64,000 bases of DNA from Micromonospora coxensis (GCF_900090295.1 NZ_LT607753.1:682001-746000); one strand, 5' to 3'; shown: positions 7,963-17,499, numbered from the stretch's first letter. The notes: generated by a model from the letters alone, not told the origin. Made by a program: numbers and translations.

Positions 7963-10900
7963 CCGGCCCGGCGCGCCACGTCACGCCCGCCCCGGGGGAT
8001 CCGGCGGTGAGCGGGGGCGAGGTGGTCCAGCACGTCACCGCCACCGCGGGCTTCGCCTACGGCGCCGTCGGCGCGGACGTCCACGTCCACGGCGACGGCA
8101 CCCCGCTGTACCTGCTGCACGAGGAGCAGCCCCGGCCCCGCGGGAGGGATGCCGACCTGCGGCAGCTGCCCAGCCGGATGCTCGACGCGCAGGCGCAGGT
8201 GGTGCCGTTCACCGGCCGTGCCCGCGAGTTGGCGGCGCTGCGCCGCTGGCGCGACGACGGCCCGCGGCTCGGCGTACGGCTGCTGCACGGCGCGGGCGGC
8301 CAGGGCAAGAGCCGGCTCGCCGCACGGCTCGCGGCCGATTCCCGCGCGACGGGGTGGCGGGTGGTCCTGGCCGGTCTGGGCGTCGGCGCCGCGACACCCT
8401 CCCCCGGCAGCCAGGATCTGCGCCTGGACGGGCACCGGGGGGTGCTGCTGGTGGTGGACTACGCCGACCGGTGGCCGCTGACCACGGTGGTGTGGCTGCT
8501 GCGCAACGGCCTGCTGCACCGCCCGGACCGGCCGGCCCGGGTGCTGCTGCTGGCCCGCTCCGACGCCGCCTGGCCGGCGCTGCGTGGGGAACTGCGCCGG
8601 GCCAAGCTCCCGGCGGACGTCTCGGCGCAGGCCCTGCCGCCGATCTCCGACCGGGACCAGGACGAGCGGTCCGCCGTGTTCGCCGTGGCCCGGGACGCCT
8701 TCGCCGCCGTCCACGGCGTCGACGACCCGTCGGTCATCGCCGCGCCGGCCGACCTGCGCCACGAGGACTTCGGACTGACCCTGGCCCTGCACGTGGCGGC
8801 CCTGGTCGCCGTGGACGCCCACGTGACGGGGACGCGAGCGCCGGACGAGCCCGGCGAGCTGACCCGGTACCTGCTCGACCGGGAGGAGGCCCACTGGTCC
8901 CGGCTGTACGAGGAGCGCACCCGCGGACTGGAGCACCACACCCCGGCGAGCGTCATGGCCCGCACCACGTTCACGGCGGTGCTGGCCGGACCGCTGGCCC
9001 ATCCCGACGCGGTCGCGTTGCTCGACCGGGTGGAGCGGGAACTGCCCGCGGACCGGATCATCACCGACCACGGCCGCTGCTACCCCGCCCCGGACGAGGG
9101 TGGACCGGCGATGGTGCTCCAGCCGCTGTACCCCGACCGGCTGGCCGAGGACTTCCTCGCCCACACCCTGACGCAGCGGCACACCCGGCCCTGGGCCGCG
9201 ACCCGGCTGCGCGAGGTGCTGCGGGAACCGACGTCACCCGGCGAGTACGCGTCGGTGGCGCGGGCGATGGTGTTCCTGGTGGCGGCTGCCGAGCGCTGGC
9301 CCCGTCTCGCCGACGAGCAGCTCAACCCGCTGCTGCGTGAGCGGCCCTGGCTCGCCGTGGTCGCGGGCAACACGACGTTGAGCATGCTCGCCGCCGGCGC
9401 ACACGTCGACGTGGACGTTCTCGAGGCCGTGGAGGCGGGGCTGCCCCCGGTCCCGTTCGTCGACCTCGACGTGGGCGCCGCCGACATCGCCGAACGGACG
9501 GCGCGCGAGCGGCTGCGGCGGGCCGACGACGACGCCGACCGGGCCTCCGCCTACGGGACGCTCGGTCGGCGGCTGGTCAACGCCGGCCGGTACGCGGCGG
9601 CGGTGGACGCGCTCGAGCGGGCCACCGCCGCGTACCGGGTGCTCGCCGAGGATGATCCCGGGCAGTTCTCCGGTCACCTCGCCGCCTGCCTGGACGTACT
9701 GGGGATCGCCCTGGCGGGTCAGGGCCGGCGGGACGGGAGCACCGTCGTCGGCGGCGAGGCGCTCGCGCTGTACCGGCGGCTCGTCGAGTCCGAACCCGAC
9801 CGCTACCGGTTCCCGATGGCGTGTTGCCTGAACAACCTCAGCAACTGGCTGGCGGACCAGGGCCGGGACGAGCAGGCGCTGACCGCCGGCCACGAAGCCA
9901 TCGAGCTGCTGCGTCCACTCGCCACGACCGACCCGCAGCGGTACGAGTCGCATCTCGCCTTGACGCTGGACACCGTGGGCAACCGGCTGCTGGAGGCCGA
10001 CCGGCTGGACGAGGCCCTCACCGTGACGCAGGAGGCCATCGCGCTGCACCGCCGTGGGGTGCGGGCGAGCCCCGGCGAGCACCTGCCGCAGTACGCCCGA
10101 GCGGTGGGCAACCTCGGCGCGCGTCTGCTGGCGGCGGGCCGGCGGGACGAGGCGGTGGCTCCCCTGCGGGAGGCGCTGCGGCTGCTGCGGGAGCTGGACC
10201 GGGACAACCCGCTGATGAACCGGGCGGAACTGGCCATCGCCTCGCTCAATTTCGCCTCGGCCGAGAGCGGTCGACCGGCGCGGGACGCGGCCGCGGAGGC
10301 CGTGCACCTGTATCGCGCGTTGGCTGCCGACAACCCCGACGCCCACCGGGGCGGTCTGATCCTCGCGCTCACGCAGTCGGGCAGGCTCGCCGAGCGGGAG
10401 GGCGACGACGATGCCGCTCTCGACCTGTACGCCGAGGCCCTCGGGCTGCACCGCGACCGGCCCGCATCGGTGGCGGCGATCTACCGCCCCTTGCTGGCGC
10501 TGCTGCCGGGACAGCTCGCCGGCCTGCTGGCCGCCGCCGGGCGGACGGCCGAGGCCGCCGCCGTCCTGGCCGAGCCGGTGGACGCCGACGAACTCGCCTG
10601 GCTGACGAAGGCCCCGGCCCCGGACCGGGCCCGGGTGCTGGCGCAATTCAGCCTGTCGATGATCAGGGAGGGTTCGCTGGACCAGGCCCAGCGGGTGCTC
10701 GCGCAGGTCGCCGACCTGTACCGGGAACTGGGCGGCGGCGAGTCGACGGAGGTGCTCGCCGAGGTCGGACAGCTGCGCGCCGAACTCCTCGGGCGGCTGG
10801 AGGAGCACGCGTCCGCCGCCGCGGCGGCCCGGGAGGTCGTCCAGTTGCGCCGTGAGCAGCACGGCGGTGCGGCGCCGGGACACCGGGCGGACCTGTTGCG

Positions 10901-12377
10901 GGCCCTGGAGCTGCTCGCCGCGGCGTCGAGCCTGTCCGGCCGTCACGACGAGGCACTGGACGCGACCCGCGAGGCGGTCGTGCTGTCACGGCAGCTCGCC
11001 GAGACCGATCCGGCGTACCTGCCGCAGTCGGCCCGGGCCCTGGACCAGTTCGTCCGCATCCGCCGTCGCGCCCGCGTCGAGCAGGCCGACGCTCTCGACG
11101 CGGCACACGAGTGCGTCCGGGTCTGGCGGCGGGTGAGCCCGACCGATCGGGCCGACCAGCTGGCGTACCTCGACGCGTGGTCCGCGCTCGGGGAGTTGCT
11201 GCACGAGTCGGGGCGACACCAGGAGGCGGCCGCCACCACCGAGGAGTCCTTGCTGTTCTGTCGGCGACTGGTCCGGTCGGACCCGCGCGCGCACGGCAGG
11301 TGGGTCAGCGCCGTGGCCACCGGACTGAGTCGGCGCCTGTGGGACCTGGGGCGGGGTGAGGAGGCGCTGGCCGCGGCGTCGGCGGCGGTGAGCGTCCTCG
11401 AACCGCCGGCCGGGACCGATCCCCACGACCGGGCCGACCACGCCACGGCACTGTGGAACCGGTACGTCCTGCTCCGGGAGACGGGACGCGCGGACGAGGC
11501 CGAGGTGGCGCTCCGGACCGTCCTGCCGGCCTATCGCCGGCTGGCCGGCGAGGACCCGGACACCCACCTGCCGGCCCTCGCCGACTGCCTGAACGACCTC
11601 GCCGTCACCCTCCGACGGCAGGGCCGCCGCCAGGAGGCGCTCTCCCCCGCCGAGGAAACCGTCACCCTCCGACGACGTCTGGCGGCGACGGCGCCGGAGC
11701 ATTTGCCGGGCCTGGCGACGTCGCTGCACAACCTCGGCAACCTCCGGGCCGACCTGGGGCGCGGCCGGGACGCGCTCGGACCGGTCGAGGAGGCGATCGC
11801 CATCCGGCGGCGTCTGGCCGACCCGGAGGCACACCGGGGCCCGCTGGCTTCAGCCCTGGACGATCTCGGGGTGCTCCTGTCGGACCTGCGCCGGCACGAC
11901 GAGGCGCTGACGCCCGCGACGGAGGCCGCCGACATCCGCCGGCGACTCGCCGCCGCCGAGCCCGACGCGTACCTGCCGGACCTGGCCGTCTCGGCGCACA
12001 ACCTCGGCCTGCTGCTGGCCGACCTGGGGCAGGGCCGGGAGGCGTTGGCGGCCATCACGGAGGCGGTCACCATCCGCCGCCGGCTGGCCGGGCGGGACCG
12101 GCCCGCCTACCGTCCCCTGTTGGCGCGGTCGTTGTCGGCGTACGCCCACGTCTGCCTGCGGACCGGCCGGAACCTGCCCGGTGCGCTCCGGGCGGCGAGG
12201 GAGTCGGCCGAGTTGCACCGCACGCTCGCCGAGCGCGAGCCGCAGCGCTTCGGCGCGGCGCTCCTGCAGGCGCACCGCCTGCTGGCCGAGGCGCTGGAGA
12301 GGTGCGGCGAGCCGGCCGAGGCCACCACCGTCCAGCAGCGGATCGACACGCCTCCAGGCGGCGGCGCCGAGCCCTGA
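7959..12377 (+). CDS. STAND (NLR-like) NTPase with long TPR array
   Basis: 1472-residue cytoplasmic protein, GTG start overlapping the upstream stop by 4 bases. The extreme N-terminus (23-45) is a short Gly-rich beta-prone motif (VQHVTATAGFAYGAVGADVH). A P-loop ATPase follows with Walker A GAGGQGKS (111-118), Walker B LLVVDYAD (163-170) and a sensor-like RVLLLARS (194-201). From about residue 510 to the end there are many TPR-like units of 45-50 residues, with recurring patterns such as LGNRLL..DR.DEAL and EEAI.IRRRLA. This is the architecture of signal-transducing STAND proteins, where the repeats sense a ligand and ATP-dependent assembly triggers an N-terminal or partner effector. No such effector domain is fused here; the neighbouring membrane protein is the candidate. 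Ligand unknown. Confidence 0.88.
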   Translation: MTGPARHVTPAPGDPAVSGGEVVQHVTATAGFAYGAVGADVHVHGDGTPLYLLHEEQPRPRGRDADLRQLPSRMLDAQAQVVPFTGRARELAALRRWRDDGPRLGVRLLHGAGGQGKSRLAARLAADSRATGWRVVLAGLGVGAATPSPGSQDLRLDGHRGVLLVVDYADRWPLTTVVWLLRNGLLHRPDRPARVLLLARSDAAWPALRGELRRAKLPADVSAQALPPISDRDQDERSAVFAVARDAFAAVHGVDDPSVIAAPADLRHEDFGLTLALHVAALVAVDAHVTGTRAPDEPGELTRYLLDREEAHWSRLYEERTRGLEHHTPASVMARTTFTAVLAGPLAHPDAVALLDRVERELPADRIITDHGRCYPAPDEGGPAMVLQPLYPDRLAEDFLAHTLTQRHTRPWAATRLREVLREPTSPGEYASVARAMVFLVAAAERWPRLADEQLNPLLRERPWLAVVAGNTTLSMLAAGAHVDVDVLEAVEAGLPPVPFVDLDVGAADIAERTARERLRRADDDADRASAYGTLGRRLVNAGRYAAAVDALERATAAYRVLAEDDPGQFSGHLAACLDVLGIALAGQGRRDGSTVVGGEALALYRRLVESEPDRYRFPMACCLNNLSNWLADQGRDEQALTAGHEAIELLRPLATTDPQRYESHLALTLDTVGNRLLEADRLDEALTVTQEAIALHRRGVRASPGEHLPQYARAVGNLGARLLAAGRRDEAVAPLREALRLLRELDRDNPLMNRAELAIASLNFASAESGRPARDAAAEAVHLYRALAADNPDAHRGGLILALTQSGRLAEREGDDDAALDLYAEALGLHRDRPASVAAIYRPLLALLPGQLAGLLAAAGRTAEAAAVLAEPVDADELAWLTKAPAPDRARVLAQFSLSMIREGSLDQAQRVLAQVADLYRELGGGESTEVLAEVGQLRAELLGRLEEHASAAAAAREVVQLRREQHGGAAPGHRADLLRALELLAAASSLSGRHDEALDATREAVVLSRQLAETDPAYLPQSARALDQFVRIRRRARVEQADALDAAHECVRVWRRVSPTDRADQLAYLDAWSALGELLHESGRHQEAAATTEESLLFCRRLVRSDPRAHGRWVSAVATGLSRRLWDLGRGEEALAAASAAVSVLEPPAGTDPHDRADHATALWNRYVLLRETGRADEAEVALRTVLPAYRRLAGEDPDTHLPALADCLNDLAVTLRRQGRRQEALSPAEETVTLRRRLAATAPEHLPGLATSLHNLGNLRADLGRGRDALGPVEEAIAIRRRLADPEAHRGPLASALDDLGVLLSDLRRHDEALTPATEAADIRRRLAAAEPDAYLPDLAVSAHNLGLLLADLGQGREALAAITEAVTIRRRLAGRDRPAYRPLLARSLSAYAHVCLRTGRNLPGALRAARESAELHRTLAEREPQRFGAALLQAHRLLAEALERCGEPAEATTVQQRIDTPPGGGAEP

Positions 12378-12391
12378 CAGTTTCCTCGTGG

Positions 12392-12946
12392 TCACTGCCG
12401 GGAGCGGAGGATCCTGATGAACTCCCGCATCCATGGCGGGTTGGCCGACCAGGCCGGCGCGGACACCTGGAGACCGTCGACGAGCACCTCGGTGTCGACG
12501 TACTCGGCACCGGCGGCCCTGATGTCGGGCGCGAGCGCCGGGTAGGCCGAAGCGCGTCGGCCGGCGAGCGCCCCTGCGGCGGCCAGGATGAGCGGCCCGT
12601 GGCAGAGGTGCGCGATCGGCTTGTCCGCCTCGACGAAATGCCTGACGATCCGCAGGCAGTCTTCGTCGTTGCGCAGATACTCGGGTGCGCGGCCGCCGGG
12701 CAGGACCAGTGCGAGATAGTCGGCGGGGTTCACGTCCGTGAACGCCAGGTCCGCCGGGAAGGCGTATCCGGGCTTCTCGGCGTACGTGTCGAAGCCCTCC
12801 ACGAACTCATGGATGACGAACTGGAGCTTCTTGACGGCCGGTGCGGCGATGTGGACGTCGTACCCCTCCTCGAGCAATCGCTGGTAGGGGTAGAGCACCT
12901 CCAACGACTCCGCCGCGTCGCCGGTGATCAGCAGCACCTTCTGCAT
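12392..12946 (-). CDS. DJ-1/PfpI family protein
   Basis: 184-residue member of the DJ-1/PfpI superfamily (glutamine amidotransferase-like fold), which includes deglycases, proteases and stress proteins. The nucleophile elbow is AHLCHGPL with Cys115 and His116. An acidic residue at E13 or E16 fits the position of the conserved Glu that interacts with the Cys. The LALVLPGGRAPEYLR strand-loop (79-93) is typical of the PfpI branch. Length matches the family. Convergent with the STAND gene (14 bases apart) and divergent from the SCP2 operon. The exact substrate is not deducible. Confidence 0.88.
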   Translation of the reverse strand: MQKVLLITGDAAESLEVLYPYQRLLEEGYDVHIAAPAVKKLQFVIHEFVEGFDTYAEKPGYAFPADLAFTDVNPADYLALVLPGGRAPEYLRNDEDCLRIVRHFVEADKPIAHLCHGPLILAAAGALAGRRASAYPALAPDIRAAGAEYVDTEVLVDGLQVSAPAWSANPPWMREFIRILRSRQ

Positions 12947-13024
12947 GTTCGCCCCGTCCCCACCACTGCTCCGCCGCTGGTCCGTCGACGACGGTGGACC
13001 AGCGGAACCTCATACCTGAGAACG

Positions 13025-13038
13025 ATGATATCGATCAT
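13025..13038. promoter_or_regulatory. AT-rich imperfect dyad in divergent promoter region
   Basis: ATGAT-ATCG-ATCAT, 5-bp arms, in an AT-richer stretch (13015-13065) between the divergent PfpI and SCP2 starts. Read on the minus strand the same stretch offers TATGAT as a possible -10 element for the PfpI gene. A regulator site or promoter is plausible but not proven. Confidence 0.35.
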
Positions 13039-13139
13039 AAGGGGCTAATAGGGCGATTTCATGCGATGATGGCGCGTGACCGGGGGTCGGCGAAGGTTCC
13101 GCCTCGGGCGCGGCGGCGCGAGCGACGAACGGGGAGCCG

Positions 13140-13520
13140 ATGTCAGCCTCGATCGAGGAGTTCCTGGGCGAACTGGCCGACTGCCCGTACCTGCAACGAC
13201 TCGCCAGGGTCGACGGCACGATCCGCCTCGATCTCACCGAGGACGGGCAGATCCACCACTGGCACATCACCATCACCTCCGGCACGATCACCGTCTCCCG
13301 GGAGAACCGCCCGGCGGACTGCATCCTGCACGGCGACAAGGCGTTGCTGGACGCCGCCGCCCGGGGCGAGCGGAACCTCACCACCGCCTGGCTGACACGC
13401 AATCTCGTCCTCGAGGGCCGGGTGGAGCTGTTCCGCCTGCTGGAGCGGCTGTTCCCCGGCCCACCGGCTGCCCGCAATCCGCGTGACCTGGTGCCACCGC
13501 CGTCGGGAGGGCAGCAGTGA
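13140..13520 (+). CDS. SCP2 sterol-binding-domain-like protein
   Basis: 126 residues resembling the SCP2 lipid-transfer fold: an N-terminal helix, a beta-sheet (IRLDLTEDGQIHHWHITITS), then the SCP2-like ADCILHGDKALLDAAARGE segment and closing helices (LVLEGRVELFRLLERLFPG). In bacteria such domains are thought to bind lipids or hydrophobic ligands; the role of this one is unknown. The last four bases (GTGA) overlap the GTG start of the debranching-type enzyme, so the two are one transcription unit. The pairing of an SCP2 domain with a glucan-trimming enzyme is unexplained. Confidence 0.75.
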   Translation: MSASIEEFLGELADCPYLQRLARVDGTIRLDLTEDGQIHHWHITITSGTITVSRENRPADCILHGDKALLDAAARGERNLTTAWLTRNLVLEGRVELFRLLERLFPGPPAARNPRDLVPPPSGGQQ

Positions 13521-15556
13521 GCGACCTGGTACGCATCCTGGACGGCAACTCCTTCGTCGTCACCGACCGGCGCGGGGACTTCAGCGCCTCGCCGACCTTC
13601 CCCACCGGGCTCTTCTCCTGGGACACCCGGTTCCTGTCGAAATGGCAGCTGACCGTCAACGGCAAGTCGCTCTATTCCCTGTCCCTGGACGACCTCCAGT
13701 ACTACCAGGCCCGGTTCTTCCTGGCGCCGGCGAGCGCCACCCACGACTTCGACTCGACCATGTCGATCATCCGGCAGCAAACGATCAATGACGAGTTCGA
13801 AGACCAGTTGACCATCATCAGCCACGGCGACGAGCCCCTCGATCTCGTCGTACGGCTGGACGTGGCCAGCGACTTCGCGGACATCTTCGAGATCCGGCAT
13901 CAGACGAAGAAGAAGGGTGGCTACTCCTCCCGGATCGAGAACGGCAACCTGTTCCTCTGGTATCAGCGGGAGGACTTCCACCGCGAGGTGATGATCAGCT
14001 GCGACCTGGGCGACGGGAGCGACCCGAGCAACTGCCGCAGCGACGTCGATCTCGACGGGCTGACCGCCACGGGACGGCTCGAGCCGAAGAAGATGTGGGT
14101 GCTGAAGCTGCGGGCGTCGATGCTCGGCCCGCAGCGTCGCACCGTACGGGCCAGCCTGGGGGGCACCCCCCGACGCAGGCCGCCCCTCGCCGAGGACCTG
14201 GAGCTGTGGGTCGACAACGCCCCTCGGCTGGAGACCGCCCACGAGTCGCTGGCCGCGACGTACCGCCGGAGCATCGCCGACCTGGCCGCGCTGCGCTACA
14301 CCCCGTTGGTCTCCGCCGGGCTGAGCGTGCCGGCCGCCGGTCTGCCCTGGTTCATGACCATCTTCGGCCGGGACAGCATCATCACCAGCTTCCAGGCCCT
14401 TCCCTTCGCCCCGCAGCTCGCCGCCGCCACCATCTACACCCTCTCCATCCCGCAGGGCAGCCGACTGGACGACTTCCGGGACGAGGAGCCGGGAAAGATC
14501 CTGCACGAGTTCCGCTACGGCGAGAGCGCCGCGTTCGAGGAGCAGCCCCACACCCCGTACTACGGCTCGGCGGACGCCACCCCGCTCTACGTGGTGCTGA
14601 TGGACGAGTACGAGCGGTGGACCGGGGACGCGACCATGGTGCACCGCTTCGAGCGCGAAGCGCGCGCCGCCCTGGACTGGATCGACACCTACGGCGACGC
14701 GATGGGCAACGGCTACATCTGGTACCAACGGCGCAGCGCCCGGCGAGGGCTGCAGAACCAGTGCTGGAAGGACTCCGACGACGGCATCTGCTACCGCGAC
14801 GGACGACTGCCCGGCTTCCCCCGGGCCACCTGTGAACTCCAGGGTTACGCCTACGACGCCAAGATCCGCGGCGCCCGGCTCGCCCGGGAGTTCTGGAACG
14901 ACCCGGCGTACGCCGAACGGCTGGAACGAGAGGCCGCCGACCTGAAGGCACGCTTCAACCGGGACTTCTGGATCGAGCGGCACGGCTACTACGCCCTCGC
15001 CCTCGATGCGAACGGCGACCAGGTGGACGCGCTGACGTCGAACATCGGCCACCTGCTGTGGAGCGGCATCGTCGACGAGTCCCACGCCGACCAGGTCGCG
15101 CGGCACCTGATGAGCCCGGAACTGTTCTCCGGCTGGGGTGTACGCACCCTCGCCACCGACCAGGCCCGGTACAACCCGATCGGCTACCACATCGGCACGG
15201 TGTGGCCGTTCGACAACAGCCTGATCGCCTGGGGGCTGCGCCGCTACGGCTTCGACCGGGAGTCCGCCCGCATCGCCATCGCGATCATCGAAGCGGCCGG
15301 CTACTTCGCCGGTCGACTGCCCGAGGCGTTCGGCGGCTACGAGCGCAACCTCACCCGCTACCCCGTCGAGTACCCCACCGCGTGCAGCCCCCAGGCGTGG
15401 TCAGCCGGAACCACGCTCCTGCTGCTGCGGGCGATGCTCGGGTTGGAACCCGTCGGCGACCACCTGGTCAGCCGCCCCAGCCTGCCGGACGGTCTCGACC
15501 GGCTGGTGCTGCACAACGTGCCCGGTCGCTGGGGCCGCAAGGACATCTCGGCCTGA
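13517..15556 (+). CDS. Amylo-alpha-1,6-glucosidase / glycogen-debranching-type glycoside hydrolase
   Basis: 679-residue cytoplasmic protein (no signal peptide). The N-terminal third matches the glycogen-debranching N-terminal domain (ILDGNSFVVTDRRGDF, TGLFSWDTRFLSKW). The C-terminal two thirds are an (alpha/alpha)6 catalytic barrel, with the family landmarks AAGLPWFMTIFGRDSIITS, YGSADATPL, CWKDSDDGI and YHIGTVWPFDNSLIAWGLRR. Close relatives are annotated as amylo-alpha-1,6-glucosidases, acting on alpha-1,6 branches or related oligosaccharides. GTG start overlapping the SCP2 gene by 4 bases. A 13-bp terminator hairpin follows at 15677. Confidence 0.88.
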   Translation: MSDLVRILDGNSFVVTDRRGDFSASPTFPTGLFSWDTRFLSKWQLTVNGKSLYSLSLDDLQYYQARFFLAPASATHDFDSTMSIIRQQTINDEFEDQLTIISHGDEPLDLVVRLDVASDFADIFEIRHQTKKKGGYSSRIENGNLFLWYQREDFHREVMISCDLGDGSDPSNCRSDVDLDGLTATGRLEPKKMWVLKLRASMLGPQRRTVRASLGGTPRRRPPLAEDLELWVDNAPRLETAHESLAATYRRSIADLAALRYTPLVSAGLSVPAAGLPWFMTIFGRDSIITSFQALPFAPQLAAATIYTLSIPQGSRLDDFRDEEPGKILHEFRYGESAAFEEQPHTPYYGSADATPLYVVLMDEYERWTGDATMVHRFEREARAALDWIDTYGDAMGNGYIWYQRRSARRGLQNQCWKDSDDGICYRDGRLPGFPRATCELQGYAYDAKIRGARLAREFWNDPAYAERLEREAADLKARFNRDFWIERHGYYALALDANGDQVDALTSNIGHLLWSGIVDESHADQVARHLMSPELFSGWGVRTLATDQARYNPIGYHIGTVWPFDNSLIAWGLRRYGFDRESARIAIAIIEAAGYFAGRLPEAFGGYERNLTRYPVEYPTACSPQAWSAGTTLLLLRAMLGLEPVGDHLVSRPSLPDGLDRLVLHNVPGRWGRKDISA

Positions 15557-15676
15557 GCCACGCAACGACACCGGTCCCAGATCCACTGCCCCCAGCAGTG
15601 CCGGCCCCACCCGCATCGACCGCGCCCGGTGTGCGGCAGACAGCGGCGGGCCGCTGTGCCCTGACCACGGCGACGC

Positions 15677-15706
15677 TCGAGGGCCCGGCCGGAGCCGGGC
15701 CCTCGA
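15677..15706. terminator. Strong hairpin terminator
   Basis: Perfect 13-bp stem TCGAGGGCCCGGC / GCCGGGCCCTCGA with a CGGA tetraloop, between the convergent debranching and AMIN-like genes (gap 15557-15718). Confidence 0.8.
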
Positions 15707-15718
15707 CCTGTCGTCGGG

Positions 15719-16297
15719 TCACTGCTGCCACTGGTGGGCGACGTCGAGCACGATCCGGCTGTGCGTGCCCGGGCCCGCCAGCACGAAGACCCGGAACGGC
15801 AGCCGGGCCCGCACACCGACCGCGAAGGTGGTGTAGCCCTCGAAGCTGCCGCCGAAGACCACGTCCCGCAGCGTCGGACAGCGCAGCGCGTTCACCACGT
15901 GCTCACCGACCCGGTACGGCACGGTGGCGACGTGCTCGTCGTCGTACGCCGGGGCCCGCAGCGACACCCGCAGCAACTCGTCACCGGCGGTGTACGGCGA
16001 CAGCGCCAGCCCCTCCCCCTCGGTCCAGGTCTCGCCGTAGGCGACCGAGTAGCCGCTCACCGTCCCGGCGAACTCGAACACCACCCGGTCGAAACAGTCG
16101 TGCCGGCCGGCGCGCACGTCGATCAGCGGCGCGGCGCTGAGCGTGCCGGCCGACTTCCCCGCGCTGCCCCAGGTGATCCCGCAGTACGGCGATCCCGTCG
16201 CCGCGGCGGTGGTGGTCGCCGCCGTGCCGGTGCCCGTACCGGCGACCAGCCCGGCGAGCACGACGACCAACGCCATGAGTCCGCTCCTGATCCGCAT
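15719..16297 (-). CDS. Secreted AMIN-like-domain protein
   Basis: 192 residues with a clear Sec signal peptide (MRIRSGLMALVVVLAGLVAGTGTGTAA). The mature part is a small beta-rich domain with two Cys that probably pair (YCGITWG, DCFDRVVFEF) and the features FEFAGTVSGYSVAYGE and FVLAGPGTHSRIVLDVAHQW. This is the actinobacterial AMIN-like domain, which in other proteins targets cell-wall components; a catalytic site is not seen. The ATG at 16297 follows GGGAGGAC. The open frame extends to 16363 but without sensible sequence. Confidence 0.75.
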   Translation of the reverse strand: MRIRSGLMALVVVLAGLVAGTGTGTAATTTAAATGSPYCGITWGSAGKSAGTLSAAPLIDVRAGRHDCFDRVVFEFAGTVSGYSVAYGETWTEGEGLALSPYTAGDELLRVSLRAPAYDDEHVATVPYRVGEHVVNALRCPTLRDVVFGGSFEGYTTFAVGVRARLPFRVFVLAGPGTHSRIVLDVAHQWQQ

Positions 16298-16490
16298 CCT
16301 GTCCTCCCGTGGTCCCGCTCCGGTGCCCTCGCCGACCTCGTCGGCGGCGACCTCGGGATCCACGGTGGAAGGCGTCTGCGGCAGCAGCTTCGCGCTCCGG
16401 TAACTGCCACGTAACAGTGGGCCGGCGGGGTCGGGTGCGCGGCGGCGGGCCGGCGGGACCGGCGTGCGGCCCGCGCCGGTGCGGCGCCGG

Positions 16491-17399
16491 TCAGCCCTCG
16501 GCGGCGTCGGCGCAGATGGCCTGGAGTCGCGCCTGGCACTCGGCGACGAACTCCGGGTAGGTGTGCCAGTAGTAGGAGACCCCGCTCGCCCCCACCGCGA
16601 TCGCCCAGGCGCGGGCGCGGGCCCAGGTCACCTCGTCGAGGCGCAGGCTGTCCCGGTAGGCGTGCCGGGCCTGGGGCGGCAGGTCCCAGACCGGGGCGTG
16701 CTCGGCGTCGGGGAAGCCGATCGAGAGGCCACCGAAGTCGATGACCGCGTGCAGCCTGCCGTCACGCGCCAGCAGGTTGGTGGGCCTGAGGTCGCCGTGC
16801 AGCCACCCGGCGGGCGCGGTGGGCTCCGGCAGGGCCAGCGCGGCGCGCCACAACCGTTGCAGGGCCGGCACGTCCAGCCGTGACCCCACCAGGGCACGGC
16901 ACTCGTCGAGCGCCCTGCCGACCCACTCGTCACAGGCCCGCAGGCTGCCTCCGCGGTACCAGCTGAGGCCGTCCGCGCGGGTCGCCCCCATCAGGTCGAC
17001 GGCGTGCAGCTGGCGTACGAAGTCGGCCAGGTCGACGCCGAAGGCCGCCCAGTCCCGCACGCTCGCCGGGGTGACGTCGTCGCCGTCGATCCAGCGGTAC
17101 ACCGACCACACCAGCGGGAACGCCGTGGTGGGTGTGCCGGCGTGGACGGGCTCGGGGACGGGCCAGGTCAGCAGCGGCGCCAGCCGGGGCAGCCACTGCT
17201 GCTCCTTGCGCACGGACCGCGCCTTGTCCGCGGTGCGCGGCAGCCGTACGAGCAGGTCGTCGCCCAGCCGGTACATGGTGTTGTCGGTGCCCGCCCCCGC
17301 CGGGGACAGCCCCAGGTCAGCCCACTGCGGGCACTGTGCCCGCAGCAGCGACCTGACCGTCGTCTCGTCGATCGGGATCTCGTCCTGGTGCAGCGTCAC
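16491..17399 (-). CDS. Aminoglycoside phosphotransferase (APH) family kinase
   Basis: 302-residue small-molecule kinase fold. The catalytic loop HGDLRPTNLL (201-210) and the metal-binding DFGG (221-224) are intact. The N-lobe has the Gly-rich TDNTMYRLGDDLLVRLPR. APH-fold enzymes phosphorylate aminoglycosides, macrolides, homoserine, choline and other substrates. Sequence detail such as MTLHQDEIPID, WRAALALPEP and YRDSLRLDEVTWARARAWAI is common in actinobacterial housekeeping members, so antibiotic resistance should not be assumed. Stands alone between the anchored beta-propeller-like gene and the AMIN-like gene. Confidence 0.87.
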   Translation of the reverse strand: MTLHQDEIPIDETTVRSLLRAQCPQWADLGLSPAGAGTDNTMYRLGDDLLVRLPRTADKARSVRKEQQWLPRLAPLLTWPVPEPVHAGTPTTAFPLVWSVYRWIDGDDVTPASVRDWAAFGVDLADFVRQLHAVDLMGATRADGLSWYRGGSLRACDEWVGRALDECRALVGSRLDVPALQRLWRAALALPEPTAPAGWLHGDLRPTNLLARDGRLHAVIDFGGLSIGFPDAEHAPVWDLPPQARHAYRDSLRLDEVTWARARAWAIAVGASGVSYYWHTYPEFVAECQARLQAICADAAEG

Positions 17400-17463
17400 G
17401 CCGGAAGTCTCGGCGCTGACGGCGTGCGGAGCCAGTCAATTCCTGGCCGACCCGACGCACGGT

Positions 17464-17491
17464 GCGGCCGGTCGGGTGCCTGACCGGCCGC
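17464..17491 (-). terminator. Hairpin terminator of the beta-propeller-like gene
   Basis: Perfect 10-bp stem GCGGCCGGTC / GACCGGCCGC, 8-base loop, directly after the minus-strand stop at 17500. Confidence 0.6.
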
Positions 17492-17499
17492 CGGGTGGG

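Noticed and set aside
16491..17399. APH-type gene as an antibiotic-resistance determinant
   Set aside because: The fold is shared by many housekeeping kinases, and no resistance neighbours or specific resistance subfamily motifs are visible.
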